Assembly (NCBI RefSeq): GCF_000759835.1
Contig: NZ_BBNB01000003.1
Coordinates: 124,001-188,000, forward strand
DNA: 64,000 bases
From: Citrobacter sedlakii NBRC 105722
GTDB taxonomy: Bacteria; Pseudomonadota; Gammaproteobacteria; Enterobacterales; Enterobacteriaceae
Direction: 5' to 3'
This document shows, one piece after another, positions 8,733 through 17,127 of the stretch. The translations under genes and the position numbers were made by a program. How positions within the stretch are numbered: the stretch's first letter is position 1; every line of letters starts with the position of its first letter. The notes beneath the pieces are model-generated. The model made no database searches. It saw only the letters and a list, made by a program, of their open reading frames with translations, and was not told the DNA's origin.

Positions 8733-9865
8733 GTTGGGGCATCCTTGTGATAAAGATCATCGCCAGTAATTCTATAATCCTCAAGAGTTGCTGTATGAGC
8801 ATTATTCCATAAATCATATGATTCATCGTAATCCGTAGGCCGTCCAGTTTCCCAACCAAGATTACAGTATCGTTGATACTCTCTACATTCGTGAGTGTAG
8901 TAGTTTAAATCAACTTGCTCCGCAGTCATCTTACCATCTGCAATTTTTCTTAATCTATTAACCATGAATTCATTCCCGGGATCAGCATCAAACCGAGAAA
9001 CATGCTTCTCTACAATGTCAACTCCTTCATGAGTGATCACAACGCCTTCTGTTGTTAAATGTTCAACAGGCCCACCGGCCTTTTTTGCATCAAATGGTCG
9101 TGATGTGAATGCTCCTTTCGCTCCATAAACATCAAGTTTTGATAGCTGCGGAAACTTCATCCTCCCCATCATTAATCCAGCCATCAACGACGCGCCAGTA
9201 ATCAATAAACCCTGGTTATCCATCACTTGGTTGTAACCATCAGGCGCTTCTCCTCCCAGTTTTTTCGCTGTCTCTTCAAAGCCGTCGATATTCCCGTTAT
9301 AAATCCCGCCAGCAGCGAGAAGCCTACCGACAGACTTGCTATTCAACGTTGTTAACGCATTGACCGCCGTTTCATTTTTGACGGGTATAAACAAGCGGTT
9401 ATAGTCAGCAGGGAACGCCAGATAGCCAAACTCCGTGTTAGCAATAAGATGTTTGCTGAGGATATATTCATAATTTACAACAATAGTTTCCGTATCTAAA
9501 TTACCTGGCGAAAATAGATAATGGATACTTGATATGAAAACGCCTCGCAATTGAAGGTAATAATATTTCTCCCATCGGCCATAGGCATTGATGCGGTAGA
9601 AATAAAACTCCATATATAACTGTTCGTTATTATTAATCGCATTCGACAACAATGGTGTGCTTTTATCGATCAGTTTCTTGAAACTTAGCCCATGCTGTTG
9701 CGAACCATTACCGGTACTGGTAAGACTATTCGTGAGCGAAAAAACAAAAATTTCGTTCTCGTGACCGATTTGTCGACGGTTCCCAATTGAATCAGCGGTT
9801 CCACAACTGTCAGAAATAGCGCCTTGTTGTTCCCCTGCGATCGTCAGGTAAACAATATCACTCAT
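8726..9865 (-). CDS. Orphan Hcp with C-terminal toxin-like extension (T6SS effector candidate)
   Basis: A 379-aa protein. Residues 1 to about 150 match the Hcp fold of type VI secretion tubes (start MSDIVYLTIAGEQQG, strand-rich centre with YYYLQLRGVFISSI, end with NYEYILSKH). A non-Hcp extension of over 200 residues follows: a Gly/Met-rich linker near 205-235, then a polar domain ending HTATLEDYRITGDDLYH (357-373) and seven more residues. That ending resembles C-terminal domains seen on Rhs and CdiA polymorphic toxins, but I cannot assign its activity. Plain Hcp is about 160 aa, so this is an Hcp fused to an effector. No other T6SS structural genes are in the window. AAAGGG precedes the start, and AT-rich DNA suggests acquisition. 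Confidence 0.8.
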   Translation of the reverse strand: MSDIVYLTIAGEQQGAISDSCGTADSIGNRRQIGHENEIFVFSLTNSLTSTGNGSQQHGLSFKKLIDKSTPLLSNAINNNEQLYMEFYFYRINAYGRWEKYYYLQLRGVFISSIHYLFSPGNLDTETIVVNYEYILSKHLIANTEFGYLAFPADYNRLFIPVKNETAVNALTTLNSKSVGRLLAAGGIYNGNIDGFEETAKKLGGEAPDGYNQVMDNQGLLITGASLMAGLMMGRMKFPQLSKLDVYGAKGAFTSRPFDAKKAGGPVEHLTTEGVVITHEGVDIVEKHVSRFDADPGNEFMVNRLRKIADGKMTAEQVDLNYYTHECREYQRYCNLGWETGRPTDYDESYDLWNNAHTATLEDYRITGDDLYHKDAPTW

Positions 9866-10277
9866 TTCATCCCTTTATTACATGTTGAGGTAATACAACA
9901 GTGGCAACAATATCCCTGGAAATTAACTTTTACGCTGATAAAGAGATTCCGTATAGCGAAATAATAAATTTTTTCAATTTATCGGCAATAATAAGGATTA
10001 TCTGACAGGATGAAATGCGTAATGTGAATAGAGTGGTTTAAATTATAGAAGGCGATTATTTTATCGGGACAGGTACAGCATGTCGCCGCTGCGGATAAAA
10101 GCCTTTGTCAGCGAGAGTGGCACGATCTGTTGAATACGGACGATGTGGAAGCACCGGAGCGTGCACGCAATACGAAAGCATTTTTCGCGAAGCTCCCCCT
10201 TCGGGCCGTCCTGAAGGGGGTTCAAAACGCTCACGCGTTTTATCTGAGCCCGGCGCAGATTCAAAGCGGCAAATGAT
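9866..10277. other. 412-bp gap upstream of the Hcp gene
   Basis: Bases 9866 to about 10050 are AT-rich and should carry the minus-strand hcp promoter; no clear -35/-10 pair was fixed. From 10049 to the end the composition returns to backbone-like and holds an open fragment without a start codon, listed separately. No RNA gene or recombination site was recognised. Confidence 0.5.
10049..10276 (+). pseudogene. Possible gene remnant without start codon
   Basis: A frame open from just after a TAG at 10046-10048 to TGA at 10274-10276 encodes about 75 residues and has no ATG or GTG. The only in-frame start is an internal TTG. The conceptual product looks protein-like, with an amphipathic mix and segments such as CQREWHDLLNTDDVEAPERA and KAFFAKLPLRAVLKGVQNAH. 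I do not recognise the family. It lies at the tusA-side edge of the acquired Hcp block, so it may be the decayed end of a gene cut by the insertion, or a chance open frame. Confidence 0.3.
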
Positions 10278-10520
10278 TTAGCCTTTACGCAGCAGATAAC
10301 GATAGGGTAGCGCCTCGGTTTCCTGAGCCAGCAGTTCATGCTCCATAAAGGTACAGAAGCCGGGGATGTCGCGAGTGGTCGCCGGGTCGTCCGCCACAAT
10401 CAGCAGCGTTTCGCCGCTCTGCATACCGCGGACGGTTTTACGTACCATCATCACCGGTTCCGGGCAGCGGAGCCCCTGGGCATCAAGAGTGTGGTCGGGA
10501 GAGGTAAACAGATCGCTCAT
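10278..10520 (-). CDS. tusA: Sulfur carrier protein TusA
   Basis: Accepts persulfide sulfur from IscS and passes it to TusBCD for 2-thiouridine formation at tRNA wobble positions; it also feeds molybdenum cofactor synthesis. The 80-aa product is one residue shorter than E. coli TusA. The catalytic Cys19 lies in the family signature [10 protein letters not shown], and [13 protein letters not shown] is the other conserved block. It is divergent from yhhQ. In K-12 it directly follows zntA; here 4.9 kb of accessory DNA intervene. Confidence 0.97.
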   Translation of the reverse strand: MSDLFTSPDHTLDAQGLRCPEPVMMVRKTVRGMQSGETLLIVADDPATTRDIPGFCTFMEHELLAQETEALPYRYLLRKG

Positions 10521-10725
10521 GGTGGTCTCATATACATAAAAACCGCCGTAGTTTACGCCCTGTTGCGCGCTAAGCCAATCAGGTTAACGATTGCGTGAAA
10601 AACAACCATTGCAAAGTCCCGCTAAAGCAGTATCATGCGGCGGCCTTACCCGGTTTAAGACGCGTTATTGTCGCAGCCAGTTTACCTTAAGGGCAAAATG
10701 GCAAGGAAAATAGCGTGAAGCACGT

Positions 10726-10757
10726 ATTGGGTTCCCTCACCCCAAAATTAAAAAGGT
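10726..10757 (+). promoter_or_regulatory. preQ1-I-type riboswitch overlapping the yhhQ ribosome binding site
   Basis: A stem TTGGG (10727-10731) pairs with CCCAA (10741-10745). Its loop carries TTCCCTCA, followed by an A-rich single strand and AAAAAGG. The loop CCT can pair with AGG (10754-10756), forming the H-type pseudoknot of preQ1 class I riboswitches. The pseudoknot strand is also the Shine-Dalgarno sequence, 6 nt before the ATG at 10763, so ligand binding would block translation. The downstream gene is a queuosine-precursor transporter, which supports the call. Confidence 0.82.
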
Positions 10758-10762
10758 ACAAT

Positions 10763-11428
10763 ATGACGTCGTTCTCTCAATCGCAGCGCGTAAAAGCGTT
10801 GTTCTGGCTATCGCTATTTCATCTGCTGGTGATCACCTCCAGTAATTATCTGGTTCAGCTTCCCATTACCATTTTTGGTTTTCATACCACATGGGGCGCA
10901 TTCAGCTTTCCGTTTATCTTTCTCGCCACCGACCTGACCGTGCGTATTTTTGGCGCGCCGCTGGCCCGACGGATTATTTTCGCGGTGATGATCCCGGCGC
11001 TGCTGGTCTCTTATATTATCTCGTCGCTGTTTTACATGGGCGCCTGGCAAGGATTCGGCGCGCTGGCGCAGTTTAATTTGTTCGTCGCCCGTATCGCCGC
11101 CGCCAGCTTCATGGCTTACGCGCTGGGGCAGATCCTCGACGTGCATGTCTTTAACCGCCTGCGACAGAATCAGCGCTGGTGGCTGGCGCCAACCGCGTCC
11201 ACGCTGTTTGGCAATATCAGTGATACCCTCGCGTTCTTCTTTATCGCGTTCTGGCGCAGCCCGGATGCGTTTATGGCCGAGCACTGGATGGAAATTGCCC
11301 TCGTCGACTACGGCTTCAAGGTGCTTATCAGCATGATTTTCTTCCTGCCGATGTACGGTGTGTTGCTGAATATGTTGCTGAAAAGACTGACAGATAAATC
11401 CGAAATCCCGGCAATGCAGACGAGTTAA
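10763..11428 (+). CDS. yhhQ: Queuosine precursor transporter YhhQ
   Basis: Inner-membrane importer of the queuosine precursors preQ0 and preQ1 (COG1738, vitamin transporter-like fold). The 221-aa product matches the E. coli length when started at ATG 10763 (MTSFSQSQRVKALFW). The earlier in-frame start at 10715 would run through the riboswitch stem and is rejected. About six hydrophobic helices are visible, with the conserved SFPFIFLATDLTVRIFG and STLFGNISDTLAFF segments, which contain the family's charged intramembrane Asp residues. Expression is probably shut down by preQ1 through the leader pseudoknot. Confidence 0.96.
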   Translation: MTSFSQSQRVKALFWLSLFHLLVITSSNYLVQLPITIFGFHTTWGAFSFPFIFLATDLTVRIFGAPLARRIIFAVMIPALLVSYIISSLFYMGAWQGFGALAQFNLFVARIAAASFMAYALGQILDVHVFNRLRQNQRWWLAPTASTLFGNISDTLAFFFIAFWRSPDAFMAEHWMEIALVDYGFKVLISMIFFLPMYGVLLNMLLKRLTDKSEIPAMQTS

Positions 11429-11500
11429 AGGTTCGTTTTCCGAGTTGTGTTAAGATGAACCCATGAGCCGTTATGGCCGTTTATCGAAAGGAAGAAGTCA

Positions 11501-12058
11501 ATGCGCAATCTGGTTAAATATGTCGGGATTGGCCTGCTGGTGATGGGGCTGGCGGCCTGTGATAATAGTGAGACGAAAGCGCCTGCAGACGGTGCGGCGG
11601 CAGAAAGCCAGGCCACCGGTCAGCCTATTACGTTGCTCGACGGTAAACTCAGTTTCTCCCTGCCCGCGGATATGACCGATCAAAGCGGTAAGCTGGGCAC
11701 CCAAGCGAATAACATGCACGTTTACTCGGATTCAACCGGACAGAAAGCGGTGATTGTGATTGTTGGTGACAACACCAGCGAAGACCTGGCGGTGCTGGCG
11801 AAACGTCTGGAAGATCAACAGCGCGCCCGTGACCCGCAGTTGCAGGTGGTGACCAACAAATCCATCGAGCTGAAAGGCCACACGCTGCAGCAGTTAGACA
11901 GCATTATCTCCGCAAAAGGCCAGACGGCGTATTCCTCTGTCCTGTTGGGTAACGTCGATGACCAATTGCTGACTCTGCAAATCACGCTGCCTGCGGACGA
12001 TCAGCAGAAAGCACAAACCACAGCCGAGAACATCATCAATACGCTGGTTATCCAGTAA
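11501..12058 (+). CDS. dcrB: Lipoprotein DcrB
   Basis: A 185-aa lipoprotein equal in length to E. coli DcrB, which is needed for adsorption of phages C1 and C6 and contributes to envelope homeostasis. The signal peptide ends in the lipobox LAAC with acylated Cys20. The residues after it (DNSE, so Asp at +2) suggest inner-membrane retention. The rest is a soluble periplasmic domain with the conserved [19 protein letters not shown] block. GAAAGGAAGAAGTCA precedes the start. A strong terminator lies 18 bp downstream, within the convergent yhhS 3' end. Confidence 0.96.
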   Translation: MRNLVKYVGIGLLVMGLAACDNSETKAPADGAAAESQATGQPITLLDGKLSFSLPADMTDQSGKLGTQANNMHVYSDSTGQKAVIVIVGDNTSEDLAVLAKRLEDQQRARDPQLQVVTNKSIELKGHTLQQLDSIISAKGQTAYSSVLLGNVDDQLLTLQITLPADDQQKAQTTAENIINTLVIQ

Positions 12059-12062
12059 CGTT

Positions 12063-13280
12063 CTACGCGGATGAAGCGGCCTCCTCAGACTCCTGCGGAG
12101 GCCGTTTTTTTAACCGCCACGTCAGCAACAGCGCAATGACCACCAGTCCCGCCGCCGCAAGGTAGATCACCGGGACACCCGCCCAGCTCATCACCAGCCC
12201 CGCCAGCGGTCCCGTCACCCCAAGCGACAAATCCATAAAGACCGTATATGTCGCCAGCGCCGCCCCCTGATTCTGCTGCGGCACCGCCTTCACCGCCACC
12301 ACGCCCAGCGCCGGGAACACCAGTGAGAAACCCATTCCCGCCAGCAGCACGCCGACTTTCGCCATCCACGGCATCACCGCCACGCCGACCAGCAACAGAC
12401 CGACGATTTCGACGCTAAAGCAGATCATCGCCACGTTCAGCCCGCCCAGGCGGTTAATGCCGTTGGGAAACAGCAGCCGCGTCCCGACAAAAGCGCAGCT
12501 GAATAAGGTCAGCGCAAAGGCCGCGCCGTCCCAGCCTTTGGCGTCATAAAACAGAGTGATGAACGTGGCGATCACCCCGAATCCGGCGGATGCCAGCGCC
12601 AGCGCCATGCCGTACAGCCAGACGCGTCCAAGTACCGCGCGAAACGGCAGCGGTTTACCTTTGTTCGCTTTTACCGCCGGGCGCGGAATCGCCAGTAATA
12701 CCGCCAGTAGCGCAACGCCCATGATGATCATCGCCAGTCCCTGCAGGCCGCCCCAGGCGTAAAACAGTACGCCAAGCGGCGCGCCCATCGCCATCGCGCC
12801 ATACGTGACGATGCCGTTCCACGAAATCACCCGGCCAATATGCAGCGAACCGACAACGCCCACGCCCCACAGCGTCGATCCCGTACCGGCGAAGCTCTGC
12901 CCAATGCCCAGAATCACACGCCCCAGACACAGCAGCAGCAGACTGGCAACCGGCCACGGGCTGACGCTTGCGGCCAGAAAATAGCCCGCTCCGCTTAAAA
13001 AACAGCCGCACAGACCAAAAACGACGATTTTTTTCGGCCCGAGTAAATCGGCGTAGCGACCGGCATGAGGGCGGCTGAGCAAGGTAGCGAAATATTGCAG
13101 GCTGATAACCAGTCCCGCCCAGAACGCGCTAAATCCCATGACATCATGGACATAGCCGGGAAGTACCGCCAGCGGCAGGCCAATAGTGAGGTAGCTGGCA
13201 AAGTTAAACATGACAACAGAGACAATGCGCAGATTGAGGCGCAATCCAGTAAGCGCCGGGTCAGCGACAGGTTCGGGCAT
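12063..13280 (-). CDS. yhhS: Major facilitator superfamily transporter YhhS
   Basis: A 12-helix MFS exporter; the E. coli homologue has been linked to arabinose and glyphosate efflux, but its natural substrate is unclear. The start at 13280 (MPEPVADPALTGLRLNLR) gives 405 aa, as in E. coli. An in-frame start 14 codons upstream lacks a good ribosome site. The RPHAGRYADLLGPKK loop between helices 2 and 3 is the MFS motif A. It is convergent with dcrB and divergent from yhhT. Confidence 0.93.
   Translation of the reverse strand: MPEPVADPALTGLRLNLRIVSVVMFNFASYLTIGLPLAVLPGYVHDVMGFSAFWAGLVISLQYFATLLSRPHAGRYADLLGPKKIVVFGLCGCFLSGAGYFLAASVSPWPVASLLLLCLGRVILGIGQSFAGTGSTLWGVGVVGSLHIGRVISWNGIVTYGAMAMGAPLGVLFYAWGGLQGLAMIIMGVALLAVLLAIPRPAVKANKGKPLPFRAVLGRVWLYGMALALASAGFGVIATFITLFYDAKGWDGAAFALTLFSCAFVGTRLLFPNGINRLGGLNVAMICFSVEIVGLLLVGVAVMPWMAKVGVLLAGMGFSLVFPALGVVAVKAVPQQNQGAALATYTVFMDLSLGVTGPLAGLVMSWAGVPVIYLAAAGLVVIALLLTWRLKKRPPQESEEAASSA
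12077..12111 (+). terminator. Intrinsic terminator of dcrB
   Basis: An 8-bp stem CGGCCTCC / GGAGGCCG (12077-12084, 12097-12104) followed by seven T residues. It overlaps the 3' coding end of the convergent yhhS. Confidence 0.9.
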
Positions 13281-13411
13281 GGGGATCACCACGTTTTTAC
13301 CACAGTGTTTCCCTTCTACCATGCAACGGCGGGAAAATCAGCATGAAGATTAGGATTATCGGCAGCAAGCCAGACGCTACACTTAATGAAAATCATAAAC
13401 AGGACGTAACC

Positions 13412-14461
13412 ATGACAACCCCCCAGCCCGACAAAACGGGCATGCATATTTTGCTCAAACTGGCTTCGCTGGTGGTGATCCTCGCCGGGATCCACGCTGC
13501 CGCCGATATTATTGTGCAACTGTTACTGGCGCTCTTTTTCGCTATCGTCCTTAACCCGCTGGTCACCTGGTTCGTGCGTCGCGGCATCAAGCGACCCGTG
13601 GCGATTACCATTGTGGTGGTGGTGATGCTTATTGCCCTCACCGCGCTCATTGGCGTGCTCGCCGCGTCGATCAATGAATTTATCGCCATGCTGCCGAGCT
13701 ACAATAAAGAGTTAACGCGCAAATTATTGTATCTGCAGGATATGATGCCTTTTCTCAATCTGCATATGTCGCCAGAGCGAATGCTACAGCGGATGGATTC
13801 GGAAAAACTCATGGCCTTCACGACCACCCTGATGACCGGGCTTTCCGGCGCGATGGCCAGCGTCGTGCTGCTGGTCATGACCGTGGTTTTTATGCTGTTT
13901 GAAGTCCGCCATGTACCTTACAAAATGCGTTTTGCCCTGAATAACCCTCAAATTCACATCGCGGGTCTGCACCGGGCATTGAAAGGAGTATCACACTATC
14001 TGGCGCTGAAAACGCTGCTTAGCCTGTGGACCGGGGTGATTATCTGGTTGGGTCTGGCGCTCATGGATATTCAGTTTGCATTGATGTGGGGCGTGCTGGC
14101 GTTTCTGCTGAACTACGTGCCCAATATTGGCTCGGTGATCTCCGCCGTTCCTCCTATGATTCAGGCCCTGCTGTTTAATGGCCTCTATGAATGTTTCCTC
14201 GTCGGGGCGCTGTTTCTGGTGGTGCATATGGTGCTTGGCAACATGGTGGAGCCGCGCATGATGGGGCACCGTCTTGGCATGTCGACGCTGGTGGTCTTTC
14301 TCTCATTGCTCATCTGGGGTTGGCTGCTCGGCCCGGTAGGAATGCTGCTCTCCGTACCGCTGACCAGCGTGTGTAAAATCTGGATGGAAACCACCAAAGG
14401 CGGCAGTAAACTGGCAATACTGCTTGGGCCGGGCCGTCCCAAAAATCGATTACCCGGCTAA
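13412..14461 (+). CDS. yhhT: AI-2E family transporter-like membrane protein YhhT
   Basis: A 349-aa polytopic protein of the PerM/TqsA (AI-2E exporter-like) family, with about seven or eight hydrophobic segments. The start at 13412 (MTTPQPDKTGMHILLKL) gives the E. coli length. A longer reading from 13343 overlaps the divergent yhhS promoter region. Family marks are the LNYVPNIGSVISAVPPMIQ segment near residue 240 and the conserved GPVGMLLSVPL near the C-terminus. The transported compound is not known. In K-12 the next gene is acpT; here the APE cluster intervenes. Confidence 0.94.
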   Translation: MTTPQPDKTGMHILLKLASLVVILAGIHAAADIIVQLLLALFFAIVLNPLVTWFVRRGIKRPVAITIVVVVMLIALTALIGVLAASINEFIAMLPSYNKELTRKLLYLQDMMPFLNLHMSPERMLQRMDSEKLMAFTTTLMTGLSGAMASVVLLVMTVVFMLFEVRHVPYKMRFALNNPQIHIAGLHRALKGVSHYLALKTLLSLWTGVIIWLGLALMDIQFALMWGVLAFLLNYVPNIGSVISAVPPMIQALLFNGLYECFLVGALFLVVHMVLGNMVEPRMMGHRLGMSTLVVFLSLLIWGWLLGPVGMLLSVPLTSVCKIWMETTKGGSKLAILLGPGRPKNRLPG

Positions 14462-14825
14462 CGACGTTACCTACCAACCAGGGTAGTTTTATTCCCGGAC
14501 GGGTGAACGTATTATAAGGTGCGCTTTTTGTTATCATCATGTTTCATTTAGCGCGCCGATGATCATAAAAAATAAAATAAATACTCTGCGTCAATGATTT
14601 TAAGGCAAATCAATTCACTACGAAATTTCATTTAAGTAAGCGTTAATTGACTGATCTCATGCAGTACCGCAGGATATTTCCCCGCCTGCATCGCATAATA
14701 ATTACAGATTTTTCGTGACAATCCGCGAAAGTCATCATTTAAAATAAGCGGTATTATTGTTGCGTAAACCAATAAAGAAATGTGTTCGACGTTAATATAA
14801 ATAGTTATTTTGATAGGGAGTTTTC
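14462..14825. other. AT-rich leader region upstream of the APE cluster
   Basis: This 364-bp gap between yhhT and apeA is much more AT-rich than its flanks and must hold the main promoter of the pigment cluster. Several -10-like hexamers occur (for example TATAAA in AATATAAAT near 14800), but no convincing -35/-10 pair or operator was fixed. The composition suits H-NS silencing. No open frame or RNA gene was recognised. Confidence 0.5.
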
Positions 14826-15215
14826 ATGAAACAATACATTAAGTGGTTTGCGGCGATTGCCGTTGTGGGCGCCCTGGCAGGCTGCGCGCGTACTGCGCCA
14901 ATCGATCAGGTTCACTCAACCGTGAGCGCAGGCCACACGCAGGATCAGGTTAAAAACGCGATCCTGAAAGCGGGCATCCAGCGTAAATGGATCATGAACG
15001 AAGCGGGTCCGGGCGTGATCAAAGCGCGCCAGCAGTCTCGCGACCACGTGGCGGAAGTACGAATCACCTATACCGCGACCAGCTACGATATCAAATACGA
15101 CAGCAGCCTCAATCTGCAGGCGTCTGGCGGCAAAATTCATAAAAACTACAACCGCTGGGTACGTAACCTGGATAAAGACATTCAGCTGAATCTGTCTGCC
15201 GGCGCGGGTCTGTAA
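14826..15215 (+). CDS. apeA: APE cluster lipoprotein ApeA
   Basis: First gene of the aryl polyene cluster. The 129-aa precursor has a signal peptide ending in the lipobox LAGC (acylated Cys at 21), followed by a small mixed domain of about 105 residues rich in basic side chains (KIHKNYNRWVRNLDKDI). The Ala-Arg after the Cys permits outer-membrane sorting. The molecular role in the pigment pathway is not defined; an envelope or export role is likely. GGGAG precedes the start. A hairpin separates it from apeB, so it may be expressed at a different level from the rest. Confidence 0.8.
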   Translation: MKQYIKWFAAIAVVGALAGCARTAPIDQVHSTVSAGHTQDQVKNAILKAGIQRKWIMNEAGPGVIKARQQSRDHVAEVRITYTATSYDIKYDSSLNLQASGGKIHKNYNRWVRNLDKDIQLNLSAGAGL

Positions 15216-15231
15216 TTCAAAAAAATTCAAT

Positions 15232-15250
15232 TCGGGCCGTTTTGGCCCGA
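15232..15250 (+). terminator. Hairpin between apeA and apeB
   Basis: A 7-bp stem TCGGGCC / GGCCCGA (15232-15238, 15244-15250) with a 5-nt loop follows an A-rich stretch and is not followed by a T-run. Partial termination or RNA-stability control between apeA and the rest of the operon is likely. Confidence 0.5.
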
Positions 15251-15288
15251 TAACCTTATCATTACCCTTTTAACAGGTTGTGCTCGCC

Positions 15289-16350
15289 ATGTACGAACAG
15301 GACTCTCTCAGCGCACTGGATGCGATTACTGAAGCGCAGCGTATCGCCTTCGCCCCGATGCTATTTCAAACCGCGCTGTGTCTGCGAAATACTGGCGTGC
15401 TGGCCTGGCTTGATAGCCAGCGAAAAAATGGGGCGACCCTTGCCGAGATAACCGAAAATAGCCAGATAAATGAATATGCGGCCAGCGTACTGCTGGATAT
15501 GGGATTAAGCGGACGTATTCTTACCTATAAAGAGGGACGGTATTATCTGGGAAAAATCGGACATTTCCTTTTGCACGACACCATGACCCGCGTAAATATG
15601 GATTTCACGCAGGACGTCTGTTATCAGGGGCTGTTCTTTTTAGAGAACGCACTGAAAGAGGGGAAACCGTCAGGATTAAAAGTTTTTGGCGACTGGCCAA
15701 CGATTTATCCGGCGTTATCCCAATTGCCGCCATCGGCGCGTGAAAGCTGGTTCGCCTTCGATCACTACTACTCAGACGGGGCATTTGACGCGGCGCTGCC
15801 GCTGATATTCGCCAGCCGACCTGCAACCCTGTACGATGTAGGTGGAAATACGGGTAAATGGGCGATCCGCTGCTGCCGCTACGACGACAATATCGCGGTA
15901 ACCCTATTAGATTTGCCACAACAAATTGCACTTGCCCGCGAAAATATCGAAAATGCAGGATTATCTCATCGCATCGACTTTCATGCGGTAGATATGCTTG
16001 GCGATGCGCCTTTACCTACAGAGGCCGATATCTGGTGGATGAGTCAATTTCTGGACTGCTTCTCACCCGAACAAATTGTCGCCCTGCTCAGCAACGTTGC
16101 ACGCGTCATGAAACCCGGTGCAAGGCTGTGCGTTATGGAGCTGTTCTGGGATGCACAGCGCTTTGAAGCCGCTTCATTCAGTCTGAATGCGTCTTCGCTC
16201 TATTTTACCTGCATGGCGAACGGCAACAGCCGCTTCTACAGCGCAGAAAAATTTTATGGCTATCTGGACATGGCAGGGTTCCAGGTAGAAGCACGCCACG
16301 ACAATTTAGGCGTTGGGCATACCTTACTGATATGCCAAAAGAAAAAATAA
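15289..16350 (+). CDS. apeB: APE cluster SAM-dependent methyltransferase ApeB
   Basis: Class I methyltransferase of the plant/bacterial O-methyltransferase type: an N-terminal dimerisation/winged-helix half (residues 1-110) and a C-terminal Rossmann domain with SAM motif LYDVGGNTGKWA near 181-192. In APE pigments it is expected to methylate the aryl head group. The ATG at 15289 gives 353 aa; an in-frame GTG at 15280 would sit only 2 nt from the AGG site and is less likely. The acidic loop ADIWWMSQFLDCFSPEQ is typical of the substrate-binding region. Confidence 0.85.
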   Translation: MYEQDSLSALDAITEAQRIAFAPMLFQTALCLRNTGVLAWLDSQRKNGATLAEITENSQINEYAASVLLDMGLSGRILTYKEGRYYLGKIGHFLLHDTMTRVNMDFTQDVCYQGLFFLENALKEGKPSGLKVFGDWPTIYPALSQLPPSARESWFAFDHYYSDGAFDAALPLIFASRPATLYDVGGNTGKWAIRCCRYDDNIAVTLLDLPQQIALARENIENAGLSHRIDFHAVDMLGDAPLPTEADIWWMSQFLDCFSPEQIVALLSNVARVMKPGARLCVMELFWDAQRFEAASFSLNASSLYFTCMANGNSRFYSAEKFYGYLDMAGFQVEARHDNLGVGHTLLICQKKK

Positions 16351-16404
16351 CAAAGTAGCGTCACCACGCTACAGGAATCACCGGTTTACCGCGGACGCGC
16401 GTTG

Positions 16405-17127
16405 ATGAAATTCTCTTTAAACATGACCGACTGGCGGGCGATGGCGCCAGGGCTCAGCGAAGCTAATCAGTGGCTGCAATGGTCACGGCATTCGCACGCC
16501 ATCGATCCGGGCGCGGCGCAAGGCAAGTTAAGCGAGCTGCCGATGATGACCGCTCGCCGCCTCAGCTCCGGCAGCAAACTCGCCGTAGAGTGCGGACTGA
16601 CGATGCTGCGCCGTCACGCTATCGACGCGGTGCTGTATACCAGTCGTCACGGCGAACTGGAGCGCAATTACCGCATTCTGCACGCACTGGCGAACGAACA
16701 GGCGCTTTCACCGACCGACTTCGCCCTGTCGGTGCATAACTCCGCCGTCGGCAATCTGACTATCGCGGCCAAACAGCCTGTCGTCTCTTCCTCGCTCTCA
16801 GCGGGTCGTGACACTTTCCAGCAGGGTCTGTGTGAAGTGATTTGCCTTTTGCAGGCGGGTTACCAACGGATATTGCTGGTCGATTTCGACGGATTTCTCC
16901 CCGAATTTTACCATCCGCACCTGGCGGAAAACATGCCGACCTGGCCCTACGCGGTCGCGCTGGTATGCGAAGCAGGCGATGACTGGCACTGCCAGACCCG
17001 TCCGGCCCTTGCGGGCGCGGAGACAACACTTCCGCAAAGCCTGCTGTTTTTACAGCACTTTTTACAAGACGCCAACGCCTTTACGATCCCCGGAGAGCGC
17101 ATGCAATGGCACTGGAGCCGCGCATGA
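16405..17127 (+). CDS. apeC: Half-length ketosynthase-like protein ApeC (chain-length-factor type)
   Basis: A 240-aa protein similar to only the N-terminal half of beta-ketoacyl synthases. The segment that aligns with the nucleophilic-Cys elbow reads VVSSSLSAGRDTFQQGL and has no Cys there, and the C-terminal thiolase half with its two His residues is absent. It therefore cannot be a self-sufficient condensing enzyme and fits the catalytically silent partner (chain length factor) of ApeO. The ATG at 16405 follows an in-frame TTG at 16402. The stop overlaps the apeD start (ATGA). Confidence 0.8.
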   Translation: MKFSLNMTDWRAMAPGLSEANQWLQWSRHSHAIDPGAAQGKLSELPMMTARRLSSGSKLAVECGLTMLRRHAIDAVLYTSRHGELERNYRILHALANEQALSPTDFALSVHNSAVGNLTIAAKQPVVSSSLSAGRDTFQQGLCEVICLLQAGYQRILLVDFDGFLPEFYHPHLAENMPTWPYAVALVCEAGDDWHCQTRPALAGAETTLPQSLLFLQHFLQDANAFTIPGERMQWHWSRA

